A stretch of DNA of 64,000 nucleotides. Source: Ashinkailepas kermadecensis (lineage: Eukaryota > Arthropoda > Thecostraca > Neolepadidae). Position numbers and translations under genes: made by a program. The DNA lies in assembly GCA_034440615.1 (NCBI GenBank), contig JAOTOM010002966.1:27501-91500 (forward strand). Direction: 5' to 3'. Below are positions 38,469 through 50,134 of this stretch, one piece after another. Positions within the stretch are counted from its first letter, which is position 1, and every line of letters begins with the position of its first letter. The notes under the pieces are model-generated. The model saw nothing but the letters and a program-made list of their open reading frames with translations. It was not told the DNA's origin and did no database searches.

Positions 38469-41205
38469 GCGGCTATGGGAAGGAGCGTCACAGTGCGGCT
38501 GTGTGGTGTGGCTTGCTGTGTGGTGTAGTGTGGCTTGTTGTGTGGTGTGGCTTGTTGTGTGGTGTGGTGTGGCTTGTTGTGTGGTGTGGTGTGGCTTGTT
38601 GTGTGGTGTGGTGTGGCTTGCTGTGTGGTGTGGTGTGGCTTGTTGTGTGGTGTGGTGTGGCTTGTTGTGTGGTGTGGTGTGGCTTGTTGTGTGGTGTGGT
38701 GTGGCTTGGTGTGTGGTGTGGTGTGGTGTGGTGTGTGGTGTGGTGTGGCTTGTTGTGTGGTATAGTGTGGCTTGTTGTGTGGTGTGGTGTGGTTTGTTGT
38801 GTGGTGTGGTGTGGCTTGCTGTGTGGTGTGGTGTGGTTTGTTGTGTGGTGTGGTGTGGCTTGTTGTGTGGTATAGTGTGGCTTGTTGTGTGGTGTGGCTT
38901 GTTGTGTGGTTTGGTGTGGCTTGTTGTGTGGTGTGGTGTGGCTTGTTGTGTGGTGTGGTGTGGCTTGCTGTGTGGTGTGGTGTGGCTTGTTGTGTGGTGT
39001 GGTGTGGCTTGTTGTGTGGTGTGGCTTGTTGTGTGGTGTGGCTTGTTGTGTGGTGTGGTGTGGCTTGTTGTGTGGTGTGGTGTGGCTTGTTGTGTGGTGT
39101 GGTGTGGCTTGTTGTGTGGTATAGTGTGGCTTGTTGTGTGGTGTGGCTTGTTGTGTGGTTTGGTGTGGCTTGTTGTGTGGTGTGGTGTGGCTTGTTGTGT
39201 GGTATAGTGTGGCTTGTTGTGTGGTGTGGTGTGGCTTGTTGTGTGGTGTAGTGTGGCTTGTTGTGTGGTGTGGCTTGTTGTGTGGTTTGGTGTGGCTTGT
39301 TGTGTGGTGTGGTGTGGCTTGTTGTGTGGTATAGTGTGGCTTGTTGTGTGGTGTGGTGTGGCTTGCTGTGTGGTGTGGTGTGGCTTGTTGTGTGGTATAG
39401 TGTGGCTTGTTGTGTGGTGTGGTGTGGCTTGTTGTGTGGTGTGGCTTGTTGCGGCTATGGGAAGGAGCGTCACAGTGCGGCTGTGTGGTGTGGCTTGCTG
39501 TGTGGTGTGGTGTGGCTTGTTGTGTGGTGTGGTGTGGCTTGTTGTGTGGTGTGGCTTGTTGTGTGGTGTGGCTTGTTGCGGCTATGGGAAGGAGCGTCAC
39601 AGTGCGGCTGTGTGGTGTGGCTTGTTGTGTGGTGTGGTGTGGCTTGTTGTGTGGTGTGGCTTGTTGCGGCTGTGTGAAGGAGCGTCACAGTGCGGCTGTG
39701 TGGTGTGGCTTGCTGTGTGGTGCGGTGTGGCTTGTTGTGTGGTGTGGTGTGGCTTGTTGTGTGGTGTGGTGTGGCTTGTTGTGTGGTGTGGCTTGTTGCG
39801 GCTATGGGAAGGAGTGTCACAGTGCGGCTGTGTGGTGTGGCTTGCTGTGTGGTGTGGTGTGGCTTGCTGTGTGGTGTGGTGTGGCTTGCTGTGTGGTGTG
39901 GTGTGGCTTGTTGTGTGGTGTAGTGTGGCTTGTTGTGTGGTGTAGTGTGGCTTGTTGTGTGGTGTGGTGTGGCTTGTTGTGTGGTGTGGCTTGTTGTGTT
40001 GTGTGGTGTGGCTTGCTGTGTGGTGTGGTGTGGCTTGTTGTGTGGTGTGGTGTGGCTTGTTGTGTGGTGTGGTGTGGCTTGTTGTGTGGTGTGGTGTGGC
40101 TTGCTGTGTGGTGTGGTGTGGCTTGTTGTGTGGTGTGGCTTGTTGTGTGGTGTGGTGTGGCTTGTTGTGTGGTGTGGCTTGTTGTGTGGTGTGGTGTGGC
40201 TTGCTGTGTGGTGTGGTGTGGCTTGTTGTGTGGTGTGGTGTGGCTTGTTGTGTGGTGTGGTGTGGCTTGTTGTGTGGTGTGGTGTGGCTTGTTGTGTGGT
40301 GTGGTGTGGCTTGTTGTGTGGTGTGGCTTGTTGCGGCTATGGGAAGGAGCGTCACAGTGCGGCTGTGTGGTGTGGCTTGCTGTGTGGTGTGGTGTGGCTT
40401 GTTGTGTGGTGTGGTGTGGCTTGTTGTGTGGTGTGGTGTGGCTTGTTGTGTGGTGTGGCTTGTTGCGGCTGTGTGAAGGAGCGTCACAGTGCGGCTGTGT
40501 GGTGTGGCTTGCTGTGTGGTGCGGTGTGGCTTGTTGTGTGGTGTGGTGTGGCTTGTTGTGTGGTGTGGTGTGGCTTGTTGTGTGGTGTAGTGTGGCTTGT
40601 TGTGTGGTGTAGTGTGGCTTGTTGTGTGGTGTAGTGTGGCTTGTTGTGTGGTGTAGTGTGGCTTGTTGTGTGGTGTGGTGTGGCTTGTTGTGTGGTGTGG
40701 CTTGTTGCGGCTGTGTGAAGGAGCGTCACAGTGCGGCGTGTGGTGTGGCTTGTTGTGTGGTGTGGTGTGGCTTGTTGTGTGGTGTGGCTTGTTGCGGCTA
40801 TGGGAAGGGCGTCACGGTGCGGCGTGTGGTGTGGCTTGTTGCGTGGTGTGGTTTGTTGTGTGGTGTGGTGTGGCTTGTTGTGTGGTGTGGTGTGGCTTGT
40901 TGTGTGGTGTGGTGTGGCTTGTTGTGTGGTGTGGTGTGGCTTGTTGTGTGGTGTGGCTTGTTGTGTGGTGTGGTGTGGCTTGTTGTGTGGTGTGGTGTGG
41001 CTTGTTGTGTGGTGTGGTGTGGCTTGTTGTGTGGTGTGGCTTGTTGTGTGGTGTGGCTTGTTGTGTGGTGTGGTTTGTTGAGGCTATGCGAAGGAGCGTC
41101 ACAGTGTGGCTGTGTGGTGTGGCTTGTTGTGTGGTGTGGTTTGTTGCGGCTATGGGAAGGAGCGTCACGGTGCGGCTGTGTGGTGTGGCTTGCTGTTTCT
41201 GAGGA
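38469..41205. repeat. 2.7-kb GT-rich minisatellite with higher-order units
   Basis: 17- and 22-bp units of the form (GTGTG)nGTGTGGCTTGTT alternate. A distinct 34-bp cassette, GCGGCTATGGGAAGGAGCGT then CACAGTGCGGCTG, interrupts them about eleven times: near 38469, 39451, 39578, 39666, 39797, 40332, 40465, 40706, 40793, 41080 and 41147. Plus strand is nearly A-free outside the cassette. Every frame stays open on both strands for hundreds of codons (VVWCGLLCG and TTQQATPHH repeats); these are not proteins. Confidence 0.97.
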
Positions 41206-41621
41206 AGGCTAGATGGACGGTGTGCACAGCATCACGAGTCGACATGAACACCAGAAGGAAAAGTGAAAACTGTTCGGTGAGCCAACCACAGCAGACGCGC
41301 TTCGATATACTGCAGACGATTGCATACGCTATTACAATCTGCGTTGCATGGTGAAGAACGCCGATATCGGAACCTAGCCGAGAGCGGGAAAACGAACCGT
41401 TCGTACACCGTGTACCACTTATACAATGCTGTTGCGAATACCACCCATGACCTGCAGGGCCGAGAGGGCATTACAGTCGAAGCGAAGGACCGAGGAGGCT
41501 TCGAGGACCGTCTCCAACGCTGCTGTCGACAGCGCCCGAACGTAAGCAGGACCGGGAGCTGAAGAGATCCTGATCAGTCGCCCCTGCGAGACCAGACGTT
41601 CTTAGATGCACCGTTCGCCAT
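41206..41621. other. No gene recognised
   Basis: Frames up to about 80 codons, unrecognised. Confidence 0.4.
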
Positions 41622-41749
41622 TGGTCACGGTAGGTGCGAAGTGAGGGGGGATAGCCACTTCCCTCGTAGCCATAGGGTGCCGCCCTCGGTCACTGTAGGT
41701 GCGAAGTGAGGGAGGATAGCCACTTCCCGCGTGGCCACAGGGTGCCGCC
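41622..41749. repeat. 66-bp tandem duplication
   Basis: GGTCACNGTAGGTGCGAAGT and the following GATAGCCACTTCCC...GGGTGCCGCC occur twice, starting at 41622 and 41688, with about six differences. Confidence 0.93.
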
Positions 41750-43241
41750 AGCGGAGTTGGATTTGCTGCAGGACCAACGTAGACCTCGGGGAATTGCGAG
41801 CGGGCGAGTGAACCGCAAAGAAACGATGCGGCGACGGCAGATCCGGGGCCGACAGCAGACTGAAAAAGAACCATCAAACCCGACGGCATGAACTCTGGGT
41901 CAATCAGGAGTTCAAGCCAACACCGGCACTACTTCATCTCCAAGTGAGACAGACCATTCTTCCCAGAGCACTGACGTCAGCATGGAGATGAACCATCCAT
42001 CTGACTTCAGTAATGAATCTGTCACAAATGCATCTATGGCTGCGATATATTTGGTGTGTCTGACAGGGCAGCAGCTGCCATATCAATGGCTTCTAGACAG
42101 ACATCGGAAGCGTCACTTCATCTGAAAGCGAACTGATAGTTGACAGAAAAAGAACTGGCGTGATGGAAGACAGGCTCGAAAATAGCTGCAGGAGAAAGAT
42201 CGGAGCGCCGAATAAAATACAAATAAGTTGACAAACATAGACATAGACACATATATAGACAATACATATATTTCCTTTGTCTTGACGGAAGACAAGATAA
42301 AGCTTCTCAAACGGCTCCTTAAGCTGCAACATGGAAGAGCACTATGCTAGCCTCGCTGGACCAGGTGGGGATTAGCTGGCACGTTTTGCTCCGCAGTCGA
42401 GCGGAGCGTCTCACGTTTTCAAGAAACTGTTATCGGTGTGTGAGGAATTCGACACCTAAGTGGCAGCATCCGTATGCGATGGAACAAACGATAGCGCCGG
42501 TGCGCACAGCGGTGTCATGAGGTTCCAAGTTGAAAATGGAAAAACAGCCCCCTGGGTAATTTGTCAGCTGCACAGCTACGAGCTGAATCTTCGTCGTTTG
42601 TTCGTGTGACTGGATGGTGTGCCAACCGGGCTGCGCTCCTTTACGGCGCTGCCCGGGAAACCTGCCGCTGATCCGGTTCACAACAAGCCTATCGCGAACT
42701 TCCAGCCCATCCGGGGAAATACTTAGAGCATGCCCTGCGTGTTGGTGGCTGGACTCAGCGATGATCAGCTGCTGCTCTACCAGCTGGGTCAGGCGACTCG
42801 TACTGGCTCGGTACCACCTCGCACCGTCACAAGGATGATCGGCCCTCTGCATAATGCATCATGGTACGTTCATGCTTCATGCATCAGCAACATCATGCTG
42901 AAAATCATGTTGCTATTTTCGCAGAGCCACGCTCTGTCTGTTTTTGACGTAGGCGAAGAAAAACCGCGTACAAACTACACCATTACATGCAGGGTATGCC
43001 ATGCGTCAAACGCATGTGTTCTACCCAAGACAAGCTGTTAACCGAGGGTTGATATATTCGATGTTGGCTACGAAATCATTAGGCTTTATCGGCCAACCTG
43101 ATGTTGCTTGTTTCCACACCGAACTTTGCAAGAATGTCAGTGCTTTTAGTGTCGACAGATCATTGCAAATTCTGAAAACATCGTACCTGGCAAGACATGG
43201 CCAGCCATCTGAGTAACACTGTTGCCCATTGTCCTTTTCAG
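41750..43241. other. No gene recognised; 140-codon minus frame at 42430-42852
   Basis: The 140-codon frame starts MQRADHPCDGARWY and has mixed, non-repetitive composition, so it could be coding or a retroelement scrap, but I recognise no domain. No splice or promoter signal supports it. Confidence 0.3.
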
Positions 43242-43440
43242 CTGGCTTACGCTGGTTGCCAGAGTGCTCAAACTGCGCGTATCGACAGCGTCCCGGACCC
43301 AGGAGCTGATCGATCTTGTGGCCTACATTGTTCGCAATTACGTCGCAATGTGGTTTCACATCTGACAGTGGTGCTCGTGCCCAGAAGTTGTTAAAAACGC
43401 CTGCCACAGTATCGAGTCACCCGATCTATAATTGACCGCA
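43242..43440 (+). other. Weak candidate exon (or decayed exon)
   Basis: A strong acceptor (TTGTCCTTTTCAG) ends at 43241. The frame behind it reads LKLRVSTASRTQELIDLVAY then IVRNYVAMWFHI before a stop, then SCPEVVKNACHSIE. The spacing IDL..YIVR.YV..W faintly resembles the PXA region of SNX-type sorting nexins. This is a guess; the stop argues for decay or chance. Confidence 0.15.
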
Positions 43441-44647
43441 ATTGATACTGGTTTTGCCCTTAAGCTGTCCCGCCGGCGGTGTGCGTGGACGCTGACAGGA
43501 TGGTTTGCTAGAAGGCTGTCAGATCGATAACCGAAAGTCGTGCTCGCGTGAGTAATGATGGTGATCAAGTCCGCCCTTTCCGTATTCCACGCATGACACA
43601 TGTGGAGATAAATATATAATCAAAATATAAAACTATTAACATGGTTAAGCAACAACTTCAACGCACTTACCACGAGCTATTCCACTCGTCCACAGCAACC
43701 GTCACCGAGTCTCCGCATACCAAGCAACTGAAGGAGGACGATTCAGTCAGCCAAAAACACAATTGTGTACCGAGTTTACGCCAAAGCCGAAGACCGCGGT
43801 GTGCAGGAAGCTGCCAAGGCATGTGTGTATGCAGGCGGGGTTTAGGAGCGCCACGAGCTGGTGTGCGCCAGAATCAGACAAAGTGAGGAGCCGTCGATGC
43901 TCCAGTCAAGGAGACACTTTGTTCTTTTCTGAGCTCTGATTGCAGCGTCTAGTTCACTGCACAAATTGTTAAGTAGTACTCAGGCAATTTGAAAGCCTGT
44001 GAAATGTGCTGTCTGCGTATTACATGCGACCAGTGTATGCTGTTTCATCGAAACAATTTTGTTCTGACATTGATGGGTGGAATTATAATGGAGCATGCGC
44101 TAAGGCTCCGGAAAACTTCCAACAGAGGCGAATTAACTCATGACTACTTGATGGCCCGGGCCCGTTTCTAGGTTGAGTGTCGGAAGTGCTGCCACCGGTT
44201 GGTAACATTTGTAAAATGGTCACCAAAGCGAACACTATGCGTTGAAACAGCACATTCTGCATATGCTTGTGATTACCATGACACCCTCTATCTCTCGTGA
44301 CACTATGAGCGCAATCGGCTGACTAGTTAGACAAACATGGCCGCTCTCGTTGAATGTGCGCTCTCATCGGGGTGGCTCTAACTCTTTTCCGTATATTTTC
44401 CAGGACGACGAGAAAACGGCGAGCGGCAGCACACTCAAGGTTGGCATATCTGATGGTGCATCATTTGCGCGTCTTTCGAAGAGGGAAATTGATACAAGTC
44501 ATTTCAGGTCACCGAGCTATGACGTCATCCTTGGAGGCATGTAGAGCCATGTTTACGCAAAAGTACTAGTACTGGCAGTTGTAGGGTATTAAACGTGCAT
44601 CAAATATGACGATTCGATATGCAATGAACACAATCGGTGAGTCCATC
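43441..44647. other. No gene recognised
   Basis: Frames of 60-81 codons on both strands without recognisable similarity. Confidence 0.4.
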
Positions 44648-44727
44648 TGACCTCAATCCACTTGAAAATGACCTCAAAGCATCGCTTTGAGGTCATTTTC
44701 GAAAGGTCAATGACCTTTTTAAGGTCA
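44648..44727. promoter_or_regulatory. Cluster of nuclear-receptor half-sites including a perfect inverted repeat
   Basis: AGGTCA/TGACCT occurs six times in 80 bp (starting 44648, 44669, 44690, 44704, 44711, 44722). AGGTCAATGACCT at 44704-44716 is an exact IR1, the classical palindromic ecdysone-receptor type element. 44664-44700 is also a perfect 17-bp hairpin with a 3-nt loop. Regulatory function is inference; no nearby gene is identified. Confidence 0.4.
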
Positions 44728-45055
44728 AAAAGCTTGGTTGTCTTTGACAAGCTTGTCTTACCTTAAGCCACCCCGAAATCAAATGTTTCAACACGAAACA
44801 TGATTGAGATTCAGACAACCATGCTGACTTCATTTCACTATAATACTGTTCTTCGAAGTTGCAAAGCTTAGCTGAAAACAAAACACTGCCAAACATTAGC
44901 AAGGAACAAGCGACGTCAAAACTCCACACCAGTGTTTCAGTACCTATTGACACGCTACTTGTCCAGTGTAGTTGCATTATTCATAGTCAAAATATGCTCG
45001 CAGGTATTACGAGCCGGTAAGCGCATTACCCTAACACAAATGTCAGCGTAGATTA
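44728..45055. other. No gene recognised
   Basis: Nothing notable seen. Confidence 0.4.
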
Positions 45056-45571
45056 CTAACTTGAAACGCTAGTAAGAAGGGTTAGTAGATAAGGTGAGAA
45101 ATGACTATGATGTGCTATATGCATGTAAGGCGTCTGATGCTCCTTACGTCTGATGCTTCTGATGCTCTGATGCTCGGTCCAGCTAGTAGTTTCTTGCGGA
45201 AGGGACTCCTGTGCCATAGCGTTGCACTTATCTAGCCGTCTTTGGACCTCTACGCCGATCACAATCTCGGACGATTCGGTGGCCGGCTGAACCGCTCTCT
45301 CAACGGTCTGCGTGTGCGCAGGGCACGCTGAAGTGCTGAGAGGAGCGTGGACGATGCCTCTGACGTGATCGTCTGACATGGTGAGGGTTATCGGAGGCTC
45401 GGAGATCGTCTCACTCTCCCAGTCGACGATCTCTGTGTGGTTTGCTGGCTCCCTCTGGACGGCAGGAGATGGAACTGGTGGACTTGTCCCCGTGTCTCGT
45501 ACCGGAGTCGATACTGCAGTACTGCAGACGCCAGCTCTCTTACGAGTTGCGATACGCTCGTCCGACAACAT
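45056..45571 (-). CDS. Unrecognised 171-codon open frame
   Basis: An ATG-to-stop frame in non-repetitive sequence, starting MLSDERIATRKRAG, rich in Ser, Thr, Glu and Pro with a stretch like VDWESETISEPPITL. It has no domain I recognise, no signal peptide and no clear donor or acceptor. In a eukaryotic intergenic region a frame of this length can arise by chance, so treat it as hypothetical. Confidence 0.15.
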   Translation of the reverse strand: MLSDERIATRKRAGVCSTAVSTPVRDTGTSPPVPSPAVQREPANHTEIVDWESETISEPPITLTMSDDHVRGIVHAPLSTSACPAHTQTVERAVQPATESSEIVIGVEVQRRLDKCNAMAQESLPQETTSWTEHQSIRSIRRKEHQTPYMHIAHHSHFSPYLLTLLTSVSS

Positions 45572-46439
45572 TGCAAGAAGCTGTGACTCAGAGTAGGCTC
45601 AGTACCTATTGCGCTGTAGCACTGGGCTATCACCTCTGCCGGACGCGGATGGGGCTCTGTTGGGAGCACAACGCTTTTGTACGTCAGGCGTCAGACGCAA
45701 TGTTAATGCGGACATCGGGGGGATCTCCAGTAAAAAAAGAAAATAGGTAGGTTCCTGATGTCATTCAAGAACTCTGAAACATGCGCCCGCGACAAGCGCG
45801 CCCGGATGTTCACTAGTGCGTGCGCGAAGAATATAATTTCAATTTATGAGACTCTGTCTCCATAAAATATGATGCGAAGTGCATTCCTGAAAGTTAGCTT
45901 ATCTTCAGACGTCAATTTTATTGCCACTTACGCTGACATATTGACCATATTCTTACTTTCCGTATTTCCTTCTGGAACTATTTTCAACCATAGACGGCCG
46001 GCCGCCGGCGGCCCCGGGCCCGTCCCCGACCGCCCGTCATTCATAATATGGCGGGGCGCGGGATTCCTATTCCCTGAATGTTAATGGGCCCCAACGCCAA
46101 AGTTACAGGCAGATTTTCATATTTGAAACGATAGGTGATGTGCCTGGCATGAGTTCCGCCACCATTATATTTGAAGCCGACAGATTTTCACGAAATTGTT
46201 TAAGAACATTACACTTATGGGCGTTGAAGGGAAAGTATGCATCTACAACCGTGAATTTCTCCTACACCATTTTGGCGTGGCAGAGCCGATGTTGCTTAGT
46301 ATTGTTGAAGGGTGGAACTTTACTTTCTGTCGTGCCACCGCTCGGTGGCACTACGGATCCTCTAGATAGCAACCGTCGGCGCTTGAAGTGCATCGAGCCA
46401 TACCAGAACGTCAATAATGTCGCGAAGCTGCATGTCAAA
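45572..46439. other. No gene recognised
   Basis: Includes a GC-rich patch (45990-46060). No similarity recognised. Confidence 0.4.
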
Positions 46440-47075
46440 AGGTAAAAAGTGACAGGGTTGGATATCTATGAAAGTAGTCAAGTATGGCATCAGAAGGCAG
46501 CTAATTGTATGCCGGTTTATTTGAGACCATTGGAAATTAATTCGGTAATGTAGAACATCTGATATTCAATTTAAAGGAATTCAATGCGATAATCCGAGAC
46601 ACAAATCTTGGAATTTAGTGTAAAAATGACAGGGTTAGATATCTATAAAAGTAGTCGAGCATGGCATCAGAAGGCAGCGGATTTTATGACGGTTTATTTA
46701 AGACCATTGGAAATTAGTTCGGTAATGTAGAACAACTGATATACAATATAAAGTGATACAATGTGATAATTTGGGACACAAATTCTGCAATTGAGTGCAA
46801 CAATGACAGGGTTAAACCGTCATCGAAGTTATTCAAGATTATACAAAAATGTAGCACGTTCGATTTTCGTTTAGTTAAGATCATTGGAAATTGTCAGGAC
46901 GTCACACAGAAGATGTATGACACGTTTTTATCACAAGATGTTGAGAGGCCAATTGCTCCCATTCCACTTTAAGGGCAAAGTGACAGGGTGAAATGATTTG
47001 ATAATAAAACGAACCACACATCATAAGAGAGCTTGTTTCAATGCTGTTCACATTGGACCATTGGAAATTACTTGC
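46440..47075. repeat. 177-bp satellite, about 3.6 monomers
   Basis: TGACAGGGT recurs at about 46450, 46627, 46804 and 46981, and CCATTGGAAATT at about 46527, 46704, 46881 and 47058, both spaced 177 bp. Monomers 1 and 2 are close (GATATCTATRAAAGTAGTC, GGCATCAGAAGGCAG); later ones have diverged strongly. The size is close to a nucleosome repeat, as in many satellite DNAs. Confidence 0.9.
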
Positions 47076-47339
47076 ACCTCGTCTAGAAACCAGGATATAG
47101 CATTAATCAAAGCAAGCCCACTCTGGTGGTGTTCATTCACAAACCCACCACCAGAGCGGCGCCACCGGTATTATGTTCGCTTATGACGCCTAACGACAGG
47201 TTGTTGGCACCGTCCTATCAAGTCCAGTTCCGCTTGGTATGAAACAACGTCGCTGTATAGTGTTGAACGATGTATTGAACCAGCAGCAACAGTTCCCCCG
47301 ATTCACCAAAATTAAAACCATTCTCCTTTCTGTCGCTCG

Positions 47340-48030
47340 GCTCGGCGCTGCAGTGGTTCCACCTGAACCAGCTCAAACTAAACCCGAACAAATGTCCAAC
47401 TGTGGCTGTTCAGATCCGCCAGACGACAGCCACCAGATCTCACCATCTCTATGGGCGACACACTGGTAAAGCCTGTGGCTAACACCAAGCTCCTGGGCGT
47501 CACTATGGACTCCAACCTTTCCTGAAAAACAAGTCCCCGTAATCTGCAGAAATTGCCGCAGCATCCTGATAGCCATTACGAAACAGTCCACAGTCCGAAG
47601 GCGTCAAACAAAGCTGGTGGGATGCATGGTCTTTCCCTACATTTCCTACTGCTCCACCGTATGAGGAAGCTGCACCTCCACTATAAAGCACAAGCTGCAG
47701 CCAGTCATAAACTACAGTGCCGGAATCGTGGCCGTAGCTACCTTACGTGACAACATCACCCCAGTCATACGTCAACTCCAGTGTCCATCTGTGGAGCGGC
47801 TGATCAAAGCAAGGGACATCATCATCCACAAGCTACCCACATTGAAGACGTCACTCAGAGGTTTCAGGCTTGGGCTGACCTGCAGGGACATCGTGAATGC
47901 GCGTGCAACCCGCGCTGCCGGCTCGCGTCCCTTACAATCACCTCGAGTATGCACCGAGTCCGCGAAGCGTTCATCGACGGATCGACTTGGATCGACGCAC
48001 CACGGGCAGTCAGAGACGCGGAGGCTACAC
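47340..48030 (+). pseudogene. Decayed non-LTR reverse transcriptase, C-terminal part
   Basis: Across shifting frames the plus strand reads WFHLNQLKLNPNKC (47354-), NTKLLGVTMDSNLS (47480-), VFPYISYCSTV (47632-), NYSAGIVAVATLRDNITPVI (47710-), SVERLIKARDIIIHKL (47788-) and RATRAAGSRPLQSPRV (47900-). This ordered set matches the thumb and C-terminal region of CR1/L2/Jockey-like reverse transcriptases, ending where such ORFs usually end. At least three frameshifts or stops show it is dead. The N-terminal RT and endonuclease are absent upstream, where the 177-bp satellite lies. Confidence 0.8.
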
Positions 48031-49339
48031 GTGTAGGCTGGCAGTGCGCGGCTGGTGCGCACCGTGTGGAGTGCTCCCTGGTGCCGTTCAGTGGTGACAC
48101 CGCGAGCACTGCGGCAATGTTGCACGGTTGCTGTGATCAGCTTTTGCCCACGCGCAGTGTCTTAACCTACTTCTCACGCATTAGCTGTTACTTTTAGAGC
48201 TCCACGTCGACATCGTTCTTTCTTTCAGTCAGCACTATCATAACGCTTGGCCACAATAGCCATCATATGGGTGCTGAAACACAATGCATACGTGCATACA
48301 TACATTTATCGCCTCTTATCCTGTCACCTCTGCCGACTGCGAGAATATGGGAATGAGCCTGTTGAACTCATCGTAGTAACTGATGCGGTCAGATTGTCCT
48401 GGAATGCTTGCATGATCGGCTAGCCACCAACATAGTAGCTCTGGTAATATAAACGTAATAATGTTCCGTTGTAATTCCACCCATGCTAAGCAGTCTGTAA
48501 TTGCCGATACACTCCAGTGACCAGTGATAATGCAAGTATTTTTCACCAGTCATGATGCAGAGAGCTGACACCGCACCAAGAGTCTCATCACGGCGTGGGG
48601 AGTGCAACGACGTCATACGAGCTTCCGTTAGATAATTGTATGATTTTGCGAGAACCACGCTTTGCCAAACTTAGTCGCATGGTGAAGGCACCGTCTGCCC
48701 TACTGTTCAGTTTTGCCCACCGCGCTGGATGGGGAACGTTTTAGCTGCTAATTTCTGATCTACTGTAGGCCTGGGCAACCAATACACAAAGTTAGGGGTG
48801 CCGTTTTTGTTCCGGCAGAAGTACAAAATGACGCGCACTAGACTGCCGAGTGTGCATCTGCCTAGGCTGCAGGCACTAGATCATAGTAGTGGCAGTTTAT
48901 TGACATAAAGCTGTCCATTGGCACACACATTACAGGGACAAATATCTGCGACTCACACTAAGCAGAAAAACAAAAATATCAACCTGCTGTGTCAACACGA
49001 CAGCAAGGCAACATGCCATTGTGTTTGCATGGCGGTCTATCGGCACTACAGCCCAGCAAACATATGCATGCCGCTTAAGGTCTGACGCTTTCAGAGCATT
49101 ACCGTAAACACTGCAAACATATTTGATGCAGTAAACTGGCCAGAGAAGAAAAGTTGAAGTCTGGGTAGATCCGACGGACCTTATCCATAAAAAGCAGAGA
49201 ATAAGGATATTCGAACCAGTGCGGGCTTCCAGTCCGCTATGACGCCGCCGCTGCCGTTCCACCACCACCGCTGTCGTTTTCACATGCCGGACCATCAGCC
49301 ACCAATCACTATGGGTCTCGCTTCGCATTATATTTTGAA
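48031..49339. other. No gene recognised
   Basis: May begin with the 3' untranslated end of the decayed element. Otherwise short frames and no structure. Confidence 0.4.
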
Positions 49340-49569
49340 ATACACCCTGAGCTCACAAAGATTCGAAGGTATGAAAAACCAGGCATCTTTCCTGAGGATC
49401 GTGGAATTTGCACAACACGTATTACCCTGGGTTCTCACAAGTAGCACACACCATCACCCCAACTTGTGCGAACCCAGGGTAATACCCAGGGTGTTATGGA
49501 AATTCCACGATCATCAGGAAAGACGCCTGCTTTTTCACACCTTCGGTTCGTTGTAAGCTCAGGGTATAT
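49340..49569. mobile_element. 230-bp fold-back element
   Basis: Left arm ATACACCCTGAGCTCAC, then AGATTCGAAGGTATGAAAAA, ATCTTTCCTGAGGATCGTGG and TTACCCTGGGTTC. The right arm returns the reverse complement: GAACCCAGGGTAA, CCACGATCATCAGGAAAGA, CTTCGGTTCGTTGTAAGCTC and AGGGTATAT. Arms are about 100 bp with about 10-15 per cent mismatch and a short loop. It has no coding capacity and is probably a nonautonomous palindromic element. Confidence 0.85.
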
Positions 49570-49721
49570 GTCCAGAGATAAAGCGTGAAGCGAGAATTAT
49601 GCATATTTCCAATGTTGTTTTTAGTCTCTTTGTACATAACTCACACGGGTCTGCTTCTCTCAATTTCAGGTCCAGTGCGTACCGCCCCATGGGGCCGACC
49701 GATGTCTTTGTTAAGTCATAG

Positions 49722-49925
49722 TCATTCAGTGTTGAAGCTTAATAAGAGCCACAGGGGACCATTGAGTTAACACTGTAAATGGAAGATAATATAAGCGTGG
49801 AGAAAAAGATACTCAGCACCCCAACCAATACCACGTGCTAAATTCGACAGAAATGGTCCACTAGCATCCTACACACCTACCAATGCCTATCTACCTACCT
49901 ATTTACACCTATTCACTCGATTTGT
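49722..49925 (-). mobile_element. CR1-like 3' end, second copy (5'-truncated)
   Basis: Aligns with 16547-16745: shared blocks are GTTAANACTGTAAANGGAA, AAAAAGATACTCAGCACCCC and, later, TACCTA and ATTCACTCGAT. The copy ends (on minus, begins) where the RT-coding part starts in the first copy, as expected of 5' truncation. Confidence 0.7.
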
Positions 49926-50021
49926 TAAGATGAGTGCCTGATCCATTTGACAATCCCGGAAATGGGGCATTCCACTAATCTGCTTTATACAGCTCATCTG
50001 AATTTCAATATGAACGTCGAC

Positions 50022-50134
50022 AGGTGGAATACCTATACCAGTGTGTACTCGGAGATACATTGCGGAATACCTACACCATTGTGCACTAGGAGATACACTG
50101 CGGAATACCTACACCAGTGTGCACTAGGAGAATT
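50022..50134. repeat. 38-bp tandem repeat, 3 copies
   Basis: TGCGGAATACCTACACCAGT and GTGCACTAGGAGATACA repeat three times with few changes; the first copy is the most diverged. Confidence 0.9.

Noticed and set aside
38286..41212. Many frames of up to 400 codons on both strands (VVWCGLLCG and HHTTQQATP repeats)
   Set aside because: Low-complexity GT-rich array without A on the plus strand, so stops cannot form; translation products are repeats only.
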